From Synechococcales cyanobacterium CNB (GTDB taxonomy: Bacteria; Planctomycetota; Phycisphaerae; Phycisphaerales; UBA1924): 64,000 nucleotides of DNA. This document shows positions 9,474 to 17,055 of this stretch, piece by piece. The position numbers were made by a program, and so were the translations under genes. The stretch is from positions 124,001 through 188,000 of the forward strand of contig SZOZ01000005.1 of the NCBI GenBank assembly GCA_030263455.1, in the 5' to 3' direction. A model generated the notes under the pieces. That model had not been told where the DNA came from. It saw only the letters and a list, made by a program, of their open reading frames with translations, and did no database searches. The number at the start of each line of letters is the position of its first letter. The first letter of the stretch is position 1.

Positions 9474-10462
9474 GGCGTGCTCCCTTCGGCGAGCGGGCGT
9501 CCTGTCGCGGCGAGGTAGGCGTCGCCGAGCGTCGGCGGCGAGACTTCGAAGGGCAGGCCGGCGAGGGCGAGTCCCGAGGCGGCGGCGGCGAGGGCGTCGC
9601 GATCGTTGCTTCGGCCGATGATGCCGCCGTCGGGCGCGACGGAGACGCTCAGCCCGCACCGCTCGAGGATCGGCGCGGACGCGCTGTCGGAACTTCGGAC
9701 GGTCGAGCCGCCGAGGGAGGCGCGCAGCACGGCCGGCGCGCCGTCGGCGACGATCCTGCCCTCGTGCATCATCACGACGCGGTCGGCCCGCTCGGCCTCG
9801 TCCATCAGGTGCGTGGACATCAGGGCGGTGAGCGGTCGCCCCGCGTCGGCGGCCTCGCGGCGCAGCGCGGCGAGGGTGTCGAGGAAGCGGGTGCGCGCGT
9901 CATGGTCGAGGCCCGCGGTCGGTTCGTCGAGCAGCAGCAGGGTCGGCCGGTGGAGGAGGGCGCGGGCGAGGTCGGCGCGCCGGGCCAGCCCGCCGGAGAG
10001 CGAGCCGACGCGGTCGTCGAGGCGGTCGGCGAGGTCGAGGCGGCGGGCGGCGTGGGCGATGCGGTCGGCCGCGTCGCGCCCGGAGAGGCCGTGGAGCGCG
10101 GCCTGGGCGAGCAGGTTCTCGCGGACGGTGAGGAGGCGGTCGAGGCCGGGGGATTGGAAGACCACGCCGAGGCGTGCCCGGTAGCGGCGGGCCGCGTGCG
10201 CACCGGCCGCGACCGTGTCGCCGAAGGCTTCGAGCGTTCCGTCGTCCGGGCGGTCGGCGGTGGCGAGGAGCCGCATGAGCGTCGACTTGCCCGAGCCGTT
10301 GGGCCCGAGGAGCGCGACCCACTCGCCGACCGGGACGGTGAGCGAGAGGGCTTCGAGCGCGACGCGCGCGGGGCGGCCGCGCGAGCCGGGAAATGCGCGG
10401 CGCAGCCTGCTCGCCCTGACGGCGATCGGTGGTTGCTCGCTCGCGGCCGCGGCGTGTGGCAT
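9470..10462 (-). CDS. ABC transporter ATP-binding protein
   Basis: A 330-residue ATPase partner of the downstream permease. Visible motifs are Walker A GPNGSGKST (near residue 54), Q-loop VVFQSPGLDRLL, signature LSGGLARRADLARALL, Walker B LLLLDEPTAGLD and H-loop MSTHLMDEAE. About 90 residues follow the core, as in CcmA/NatA-type exporters (A/L-rich, ending in TLGDAYLAATGR). The start ATG overlaps the cyoE stop in a TGATG junction. Substrate is not deducible. Confidence 0.88.
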   Translation of the reverse strand: MPHAAAASEQPPIAVRASRLRRAFPGSRGRPARVALEALSLTVPVGEWVALLGPNGSGKSTLMRLLATADRPDDGTLEAFGDTVAAGAHAARRYRARLGVVFQSPGLDRLLTVRENLLAQAALHGLSGRDAADRIAHAARRLDLADRLDDRVGSLSGGLARRADLARALLHRPTLLLLDEPTAGLDHDARTRFLDTLAALRREAADAGRPLTALMSTHLMDEAERADRVVMMHEGRIVADGAPAVLRASLGGSTVRSSDSASAPILERCGLSVSVAPDGGIIGRSNDRDALAAAASGLALAGLPFEVSPPTLGDAYLAATGRPLAEGSTP

Positions 10463-11436
10463 CAGAGGAGGGCGTGGGCCATGCCGTCGGCGACCATCGC
10501 GCACAGCAGGATCGGCAGGTGCACGATGGACGCGATGAAGACGGGGCGGGCGAGTTCGCGCCGGCGCGCCGCGGCGAGGCGGGCGCAGAGCATGAGGAAC
10601 GCGCCGCCGGTGAGGAGCGCGGCGGCGAGGTAGCCCGGCCCGAGCAGCGTCGGCATCGCCCACGCCGGGGCGAGCGTGAGCGCGACGAGCAGCGGGGCCG
10701 TGAGGCCGATGGCGACCGCGGTGCGGTGCTCGCCGCGCTCGAGCGCGGGCAGGACGCGGTACCCGCCGCGGGCGTAGTCCTCGCGGTACATCCAGCCGAT
10801 GGCGAGGAAGTGGGGGAGCTGCCAGACGAACATGATCGCGAAGAGCGCCAGCGCGCCCGGCTCGACGAGCGCGGCGATCCCCGGCGTCGCCGAGACGGCC
10901 GACCAGCCGATGAGCGGCGGGAGCGCGCCCGGCACCGCGCCGATGAGCGTCGAGCCCGCGGTGACGGGCTTGGACGGCGTGTACACCCACACGTACAGCG
11001 CGACGCACGCGAGCGAGACCAGCGCGGGAACGACGCCCGCGAGCAGCAGCAGCGTCAGCACGCCGAGCGTCGAGAGCGCGAGACCGGCCGTGCGGACGGA
11101 CGACGGCGTGAGCCGCCCCTCGGGCAGGGGGCGCGTCGCGGTGCGCTGCATGAGGGCGTCGCGGTCGCGCTCCATCCACTGGTTGAGCGCGTTCGCGCCC
11201 GCCGCGGAGAGCGCCGTGCCGATCGTCGTGCCGAGCACGAGCAGGGCGAGCTCGCCGAACGCCCAGCGGTGCCCCGCGGCGGAGCGCTCGAGCGCGGCCA
11301 TGCCGAAGCCGACGAGCGCGGTGATGGTGACGAGCCGCGTGATGCGCGGCTTGGTGGTCTCGACGATGGCCCGCAGGCCGCGGACGGTGGCGAGTTCGCC
11401 CAGGTCCGCGGCGGGGATGGATGTCGATCGGCTCAA
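10462..11436 (-). CDS. cyoE: Protoheme IX farnesyltransferase (heme O synthase)
   Basis: This polytopic UbiA-family prenyltransferase converts heme B to heme O. The core motif NALNQWMERDRDALMQRT..RP carries the Asp residues that bind Mg-farnesyl diphosphate, and the second motif WMYREDYARGGYRVLP is present. Around nine hydrophobic helices fill the rest. No ATG fits. I chose TTG at 11436 because GGAG lies about 7 bp upstream; it gives a normal 324 residues. This is the first gene of the operon that continues with the ABC exporter and SCO1. Confidence 0.88.
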   Translation of the reverse strand: MSRSTSIPAADLGELATVRGLRAIVETTKPRITRLVTITALVGFGMAALERSAAGHRWAFGELALLVLGTTIGTALSAAGANALNQWMERDRDALMQRTATRPLPEGRLTPSSVRTAGLALSTLGVLTLLLLAGVVPALVSLACVALYVWVYTPSKPVTAGSTLIGAVPGALPPLIGWSAVSATPGIAALVEPGALALFAIMFVWQLPHFLAIGWMYREDYARGGYRVLPALERGEHRTAVAIGLTAPLLVALTLAPAWAMPTLLGPGYLAAALLTGGAFLMLCARLAAARRRELARPVFIASIVHLPILLCAMVADGMAHALL

Positions 11437-11702
11437 CGGGCGTCTCCGTCGTGCGTGGGGGGGGTGGCGGGTCTGCGAGACGGCGGGGTTTCGGGCTGGC
11501 CGGAAGGGTTGCGGTCTGGCAGGAGGGGAGTCTAGGCGATTGGTGCTCCGGATTGTGCCCGTGATTGCGCCCGGGGGGCATGCCATCTTCCGGAGCGGCC
11601 CCGCGCCGTTCCCCGCCGCCGGACCGGCACGGGCTTCACCCCGCTTGTACGAACCTGAACAGCGCGGATTCCGCGCTCCGGCCCGCGCCACGGCCCCGGC
11701 GG

Positions 11703-11870
11703 CCCGTGCCCGCGCGGTTGCGGCCCGTGCCCGCGCGGCTCGGGCACGAGTCCGCGAGGCTGCGGCACGTGCCCGGGAGTCTGGAGCGCGTGCCCGCGCG
11801 GCTCGGGCACGGGTCCGAACGGCCGCGGCACGCGCCGGGACGGCCGGGGCACGTGCCCGCCCCGGGGCGG
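11703..11870. repeat. Degenerate 21-bp tandem repeat, about eight units
   Basis: GC-rich intergenic DNA upstream of cyoE with a 21-bp period. The clearest copies are CGTGCCCGCGCGGCTC at 11726 and 11789, 63 bp (three periods) apart; both continue into GGGCACG. That 23-bp copy is itself an inverted repeat (CGTGCCCG / CGGGCACG) and can form hairpins. The 21-bp period creates heptad-patterned phantom frames on both strands, but none has a credible start or family. The whole 11437-11988 stretch contains no gene I can support. Confidence 0.7.
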
Positions 11871-11929
11871 CGGCCGGGGACCGCCCGGATCAAGGGCCGG
11901 GCGCGGGGTTCGCGGGCCGTCCCTCGACG

Positions 11930-11960
11930 AAAAAGGGGCCGACCCTCGCGGGGCCGGCCC
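11930..11960 (-). terminator. Rho-independent terminator (leftward)
   Basis: Read on the minus strand, a 10-bp stem (GGGCCGGCCC against GGGTCGGCCC, one G-U pair) with a 5-base loop is followed by CTTTTT. It lies 28 bp beyond the stop of the PEP-CTERM remnant, as expected for that gene's own terminator. Confidence 0.75.
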
Positions 11961-11988
11961 TCGTGGAGAACGCGGGTTGACGGTCGGA

Positions 11989-12183
11989 TCAGCGGCGGCG
12001 GCGGAGCATCAGCCCGCCCGCGGCGAGCAGGGCGAGAGAGCCGGGCGCGGGGATCTGCATCTCGCCGCCCCGGATGTTGCCGAAGTTGTCGAGTCCGGCG
12101 ACGAAGATGCCCTGCAGGGGCGTGCCGTCGAGGGCGTCCTGGCGGATGATGTTGCGCTTCGGTCCGCGAACGCCTGTAGGCTG
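11989..12183 (-). pseudogene. Orphan C-terminal tail of a PEP-CTERM protein
   Basis: On the minus strand, the frame ending at the TGA at 11991-11989 reads GLDNFGNIRGGE, then IPAPGSLALLAAG, a short hydrophobic helix and RRRR at the stop. This is a textbook PEP-CTERM sorting tail (PxP-G, helix, Arg cluster) recognised by exosortase. Upstream the frame has no plausible start and runs antisense into the GH38-like gene, so only the last ~60 codons survive. A fitting terminator follows. I read it as the remnant of a surface-protein gene truncated by rearrangement. Confidence 0.6.
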
Positions 12184-12224
12184 CCGCGGCCGGTTCTCAA
12201 CCGGCGAGGCGCGGAGGCCGCTGG

Positions 12225-14855
12225 ATGTCGCGACGCCCCGTCTATTACACCTTCGGCAACCACATGCACTGGGTGGACATGCAGTGGCTGTGGGGGTACG
12301 ACGTGCTCCCGGGGTCGGTGCGGGACATGCTGCGCCTCTGCCGCGAGACCGGCGCGCGTGGCTGTGTGAACTTCGACGCGATCGGGTACGAGAAGATGGC
12401 GGCCGAGTGCCCCGATGCGCTCGCTGAACTGCGGGAGGCGGTGCAGGCCGGCACGATCGAGCCGGTCGGGTGCTCCTACGGGCAGCCCTATGGCCTGTTC
12501 CACGGCGGCGAGAGCAACGCGCGGCAGTTCACGTTCGGCGTGCGGAGCGTGCTGCGGCTGCTGGGCGTGAGGCCGCGCACGTTCTGGGAGGAGGAGTTCT
12601 ACTTCTTCCCGCAGCTGCCGCAGGTGCTGGCGTCGTGCGGGTTCACGGGGGCGAACCTGTTCTTCCAGTGGACGTGGCACACGCCGGAGGCGCCGCGCGA
12701 GCGGGCGAGCCTGATCCTGTGGGAGGGCGCGGACGGCACGTGGCTGCCGACGCTGCCGCGCAACGAGCTGAACGTGCACCAGTGGCCCGAGGACTTCGAC
12801 GGGCTGCTCGAGCAGGGGCTGATCCGGGAGCTGGAGGCGCCGGCGATCGTGCAGTGGCTGGAGTTGATGCCGAGCCGGGACTGGATGTGCCGGAGCGAGG
12901 TGCTGCTGCCGCGGCTGAAGGCGTTGTTCGCGGACCCGCGGTTCGAGGTGCGGCCGCGGACGTGCGGGGCGTTGATCGAGGAGTTGCGTGGGTCGTCCGA
13001 AGGCGATCCGCCCGTTCGCGCGTACACGATGGACGACGTGTGGCACGGGATGACGCTGGGAAAGAACGGGGACCGGCACCCGCGATCCAGCGGGCTGTGC
13101 GAGCAGCGGCTCGTCTGCGCCGAGGCGATCTCCGCGCTGCTGGGATTGTTCGGCCGCCCCTACCCCGGGTGGGACGTCTACCCGACGTGGGAACTCGAGG
13201 AGGGGTGGCGCGAGGCGCTCGCCGCCCAGCACCACGACAATCACGAGTGCGAGGGGCTGTGCGGGTTCATCGGCGAGGCTTCCTTCGAGCGGGCGTCCAC
13301 CCTGGCGAACGAAGTGGCCCGGCGTTCGATGGAGGCGCTCGCGTCGCGCATGAACGCCGTCGAGGGGGCCACGGTCGTGTTCAACGGTGCGGGTGTGCCG
13401 CACGACCTGCTCGTCACGACCTCGCTCGACCTGCGCGGCGAGGTGGTCGAGGATGTTCCCGCGTTCGGCTACCGGGTGGCGCCCCGCGCGGCACGCGGAA
13501 GCCCGAAGGTCAGGGCGTACCGGGAGCGAGGGACGATCATCCTCGAGCGGGGCGCGTTCCGGGTGGACGTGGACGCGGAGCGCGGCGTCATCACGCGGCT
13601 CCGTTCGGAGCGATTCCCGGAGGGGGTTGTTGCGCCGGAGAGGCCGCTCTGCGCGGTGTCGATGGCTCGCGCCGGGGGCGTCGAGACGTTCGACGACGTG
13701 CGGGTCGAACTCGACGAGTTCCAGGGACGGCCGACGGTGTTCATCGCGAGGGCGAGCCGGTCGGGCGACGGCGGATTCGGCGCCCGTGTGTCGCTCGCGC
13801 CTCTCCGGGACACCGTGGACGTTCAGATTCTGTCCGATCAGATTCCCGATCCCGAGCCGGGAATGCGCGGAGGGCTTGCTGCCGAGTTCGTGCCTCGATT
13901 CCGCATCGCGAGGGTCGTGTGCGACTACCCGTTCGGGATCGGCCGGGTGGAAGCGGCGGCGACGCGCCCGCGGAAGTACCCGACGGGCGACTGGATGACG
14001 TCGCCGCAGGTCTTCGAGGACGTCCACCGGCCATTCACGGCGTTGCGGCTCGTCGATCTGCTCAACGATCAGGGCGACGGGCTGCTGATCACGCACGACG
14101 GATCGCAGCAGTGGTTCCGAACGGAGGACGGGGTGCGCTGCCTGCTGACGGCGCGCGACCCGTGGGACGGGAAGCGGTACGAGCGAGGGTTCGATGCGAG
14201 CCTCGCCATCACGCCGCACGGCCCGCTGACCGATGCGGAGCGGGCGAGCCGGGCCGCCCGATCGTGGCTCGTCGGCGTGCACGAGGGCGAACGGGGCGAT
14301 CTCCCCGATGTGTTCGGGCCTCTGGAGATCACCGGCGCGCCGGCGGTCCACGCGCAGGCCTTCTTCCGCGAATCCATGAAGTCCGGCGAGCGCCTGCCGG
14401 ACTGGGCGGGGCACCGAATGGCGATCGAATCGAGCGGCGCGTGCACGCACCCCTTCGTGATTCGCCTCGTCGAATGGAACGGCGAACCGGCCGAGGTCAC
14501 GCTGAAACTGCCCGGGACGGTCGCGCTCGCGGCCAAGACGAACCTCATGGGCGAGTGCGGCCCGTGGCCGGCCGGAGCCGCGCCCGCCGAGGCCCCGCTC
14601 CATCTGCGCGACACGGGTTGGCTCTCCCCCGAGCCTGCCGATCCGCCCGACTGGGCGCGCGGGGCCGTGCTCCGCGGCAGGCTGGTCGAGTGGTCGCGGG
14701 TTCGCTTTGCCGTGCGGCCGCGCGAGATCGCGACGGTGATGGCGGACCTGGTGATGGGGCGCAAGGCATGGCGCGACCTCGACGCTAAACGCGAGGTCTG
14801 GGCGACGGTGCATCGGACGACTGAGCCGCGGGACAGCGAAGGAGCACGGGCGTGA
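12225..14855 (+). CDS. Glycoside hydrolase family 38-like (alpha-mannosidase-related) protein
   Basis: An 876-residue protein with the GH38 layout. The N-terminal metal-site motif HMHWVD fills the role of HxHxD. EEEFYFFPQLPQVL is near residue 120, the AQHHDNHECEG motif near 336 corresponds to the family's QHHDAISGT, and a long beta-rich C-terminal half follows. The canonical DxFGH nucleophile stretch is not evident, so it belongs to a divergent branch and substrate specificity is open. It heads an operon with ribokinase and a sugar dehydrogenase-like gene, overlapping the former by 4 bp, which fits breakdown of a glycan or glycoside. Confidence 0.75.
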   Translation: MSRRPVYYTFGNHMHWVDMQWLWGYDVLPGSVRDMLRLCRETGARGCVNFDAIGYEKMAAECPDALAELREAVQAGTIEPVGCSYGQPYGLFHGGESNARQFTFGVRSVLRLLGVRPRTFWEEEFYFFPQLPQVLASCGFTGANLFFQWTWHTPEAPRERASLILWEGADGTWLPTLPRNELNVHQWPEDFDGLLEQGLIRELEAPAIVQWLELMPSRDWMCRSEVLLPRLKALFADPRFEVRPRTCGALIEELRGSSEGDPPVRAYTMDDVWHGMTLGKNGDRHPRSSGLCEQRLVCAEAISALLGLFGRPYPGWDVYPTWELEEGWREALAAQHHDNHECEGLCGFIGEASFERASTLANEVARRSMEALASRMNAVEGATVVFNGAGVPHDLLVTTSLDLRGEVVEDVPAFGYRVAPRAARGSPKVRAYRERGTIILERGAFRVDVDAERGVITRLRSERFPEGVVAPERPLCAVSMARAGGVETFDDVRVELDEFQGRPTVFIARASRSGDGGFGARVSLAPLRDTVDVQILSDQIPDPEPGMRGGLAAEFVPRFRIARVVCDYPFGIGRVEAAATRPRKYPTGDWMTSPQVFEDVHRPFTALRLVDLLNDQGDGLLITHDGSQQWFRTEDGVRCLLTARDPWDGKRYERGFDASLAITPHGPLTDAERASRAARSWLVGVHEGERGDLPDVFGPLEITGAPAVHAQAFFRESMKSGERLPDWAGHRMAIESSGACTHPFVIRLVEWNGEPAEVTLKLPGTVALAAKTNLMGECGPWPAGAAPAEAPLHLRDTGWLSPEPADPPDWARGAVLRGRLVEWSRVRFAVRPREIATVMADLVMGRKAWRDLDAKREVWATVHRTTEPRDSEGARA

Positions 14856-15796
14856 GCGGAAGCGTGTGCGTCGTCGGCTCGATCAACATGGACTTGGTGG
14901 TGCGCACGCCGCGCCTGCCCGTGCCCGGGGAGACGATCCTCGGCGGCCCGTTCGCGACGTTCCCCGGCGGGAAGGGCGCGAACCAGGCCGTCGCGGCGGC
15001 CCGGATGGGGGCGCGCGTGTCGATGGTGGGGCGGGTCGGCGCGGACGACTACGGGCAGTCGCTCCGGGCCATGTTCGTCCGCGAGGGCGTGGATGCGACG
15101 GCGATCCGCGCCACCGCCGGAACGGCGACCGGGGTCGGTGTCATCATCGTGGACGAGCGCGCGGGCGAGAACACCATCGTCGTCGCACCCGGCGCGAACG
15201 CGAGTCTCACGCCGGAGGACGTCGAGAGCGTGGCCGGGATCGTCCGTTCCGCGGCGGTGCTGCTGCTGCAGCTCGAAACGCCGTTCGAGACCGTCGCGGC
15301 TGCGATTCGTGTTGCGCACGGAGCCGGGCGTCGCGTCGTGCTGAACGCCGCCCCGGCCGCGGTCGTGCCCGAGGGAATCCTCAGGCAGGTCGATCTGCTG
15401 GTTGCGAACAGGGGCGAGGCCGCGCTGCTGACGGGGGGGGCAGAGGAGGACGATCCGCTCGCGCTGGCCAAGGACGTGCTCCGGCTCGGATCGGGCGCAG
15501 TGGTGGTGACGGCCGGGCCGGATGGGGCGTGCCTGGCCGCGAGCGACGCCTCGGTGCGTGTGCCGTCGATCCCGGTGCGGGCGGTGGACTCGACCGCGGC
15601 GGGGGACGCGTTCTGCGGGGCCTTGGCGGCCTGTCTGGCGGCGGGCGGATCGGTCGAGGAGGCGGTTCGCACGGGTTGCGTCGCGGGCGCGCTGGCGGCG
15701 ACGCGGCCCGGCGCGATTCCTTCCCTGCCGGGGCGAGCCGAGGTCGCGGAACGGTTGCACGTCACGCACGCGGAAGGCGGAGAGCGCACGCGATGA
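14852..15796 (+). CDS. rbsK: Ribokinase (PfkB family)
   Basis: Predicted to phosphorylate ribose or a related sugar at O5. The 314-residue protein has the N-terminal signature VVGSINMDLVVR, the substrate motif FPGGKGANQAVAAARMG and the catalytic/anion-hole signature VDSTAAGDAFCGALAACLA with the catalytic Asp. Start is GTG overlapping the previous stop; its own stop overlaps the next ATG (ATGA). Substrate could be another pentose in this glycan-catabolic context. Confidence 0.9.
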   Translation: MSGSVCVVGSINMDLVVRTPRLPVPGETILGGPFATFPGGKGANQAVAAARMGARVSMVGRVGADDYGQSLRAMFVREGVDATAIRATAGTATGVGVIIVDERAGENTIVVAPGANASLTPEDVESVAGIVRSAAVLLLQLETPFETVAAAIRVAHGAGRRVVLNAAPAAVVPEGILRQVDLLVANRGEAALLTGGAEEDDPLALAKDVLRLGSGAVVVTAGPDGACLAASDASVRVPSIPVRAVDSTAAGDAFCGALAACLAAGGSVEEAVRTGCVAGALAATRPGAIPSLPGRAEVAERLHVTHAEGGERTR

Positions 15797-17007
15797 CAGG
15801 CGAGAAAGGAGTCGGCGCGGGGTTCATCGAGCACATCCCGGGCACCGCGCCGGTCGCACCACCGGAACGCCACCCGGGCGCAAAGGGCGTCGGCGTGCTC
15901 GGGCTGCACGAAGGGCGGACGCTCCTGATCGCCCTCGAGTCGCGGTGCGTGTTTGCGCGGGCGGTGGCGGGATGCGACCTGAGCGAGGAGAAGATCGCGG
16001 CCTCGCGCCGCGAGTTGCCGGGGCTGTACTACACCCCGGATTACGGCTCGATGCTGTCCCGTCCCGAGGTGGAGATCGTGGCGATCTACACGCCGGACCA
16101 CCTGCACGCCGAGCACGTGGAGCGGGCCTTCGAGGCCGGCAAGGACGTGATCTGCACCAAGCCGCTGGCGAACTCGCTGGAAGGGGCGAAGCGCATTCTC
16201 GAAGCGGGCCGGCGGACGGGTCGGCGGCTGCTGGTCGGGCAGAGCACGCGCTTTTTTGAGCCGTTCCGGCGGCAACGGTCCGCGCTGGAGCGAGGCGATT
16301 TCGGCGGCCTGAACGCGGTGGAAATGGTGGATGCGCACTACATTCACCGCATGGACTGGTACTACCGCAAGAGCCGGTGGGCGGCGACGGAGACCGACTG
16401 GGTGTTCCTGGGGTTGAGCCACCCGGTCGATCTCGTGCGATGGTACCTGGGGAGGATTCGGTGCGTGCACGCGCTCGGCGTTGTGTCCGCGATGGGGCGG
16501 GCGTTCGGCGTGAATGGGAGAGACATGTACGTCGTCAACCTGCTGGCCGAGGACGGGCGGATCGCGCGCGTGATGGGGCATTATGGATGCCACGAGTTGC
16601 CGACAGCACGCAACTGCATCGAATGTCTCGTGTTCGCGTCCGGCGGGACGAGCCTGGCGCAGTACCACGACATGCGGTACGTGCACACCGCGAGCGGCGC
16701 GGACGACGAAGCCGTGGGCGTGGGCGGGGGCGCGTTCCGGCCGGGCGCGCACGCCGAGATCGTCGAGGACTTGCTCTACGCGGGCCGCCATTACTACTTC
16801 AACAGCGAGGTGCACGGGATGCACTACGGCGAGTTCGCCAACTACGCCGATCACTTCGCCTCCGGGCTGATCTCGGGCGAGCCGCGATCGCCGGAGCTGG
16901 AGGAGGGCGTCGAGACCGTGTGCGTCATGGAGGCGATCAGGCGATCGGCGGAGACCGGTGAGCCGGTCGAGATCGCGCCGTTGCTTCGGCAAGTGGGTCT
17001 GGCCTGA
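15793..17007 (+). CDS. Gfo/Idh/MocA-family NAD(P)-dependent oxidoreductase
   Basis: A 404-residue protein of the glucose-fructose oxidoreductase / inositol dehydrogenase family. An N-terminal Rossmann fold is suggested by GVGVLGLHEGRTLL, AVAGCDLSEEKI and IVAIYTPDHLHAEHVERAFEAGKDVICTKPLA, where TKP is the usual EKP active-site variant with the conserved Lys. The C-terminal domain includes the TDWVFLGLSHPVDLVRWYLG stretch with a catalytic-site His. It is coupled to ribokinase by a 4-bp overlap. It probably oxidises or epimerises a sugar released by the GH38-like enzyme (inference). Confidence 0.85.
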   Translation: MTGEKGVGAGFIEHIPGTAPVAPPERHPGAKGVGVLGLHEGRTLLIALESRCVFARAVAGCDLSEEKIAASRRELPGLYYTPDYGSMLSRPEVEIVAIYTPDHLHAEHVERAFEAGKDVICTKPLANSLEGAKRILEAGRRTGRRLLVGQSTRFFEPFRRQRSALERGDFGGLNAVEMVDAHYIHRMDWYYRKSRWAATETDWVFLGLSHPVDLVRWYLGRIRCVHALGVVSAMGRAFGVNGRDMYVVNLLAEDGRIARVMGHYGCHELPTARNCIECLVFASGGTSLAQYHDMRYVHTASGADDEAVGVGGGAFRPGAHAEIVEDLLYAGRHYYFNSEVHGMHYGEFANYADHFASGLISGEPRSPELEEGVETVCVMEAIRRSAETGEPVEIAPLLRQVGLA

Positions 17008-17055
17008 CGAGCGGCCGCGGGCCGCCAACGATTGCCCGTGTCCGAGTCCGCGGCC

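Noticed and set aside
10799-11980. Plus-strand frame with Ala-Arg heptad repeats
   Set aside because: The heptads come from the 21-bp DNA repeat; the rest is antisense to cyoE. No gene on either strand there is credible.
12009-14813. A 934-codon minus-strand frame over the GH38-like gene
   Set aside because: Antisense shadow with low-complexity, His/Arg/Pro-rich translation and no motif; the plus-strand protein is convincing.
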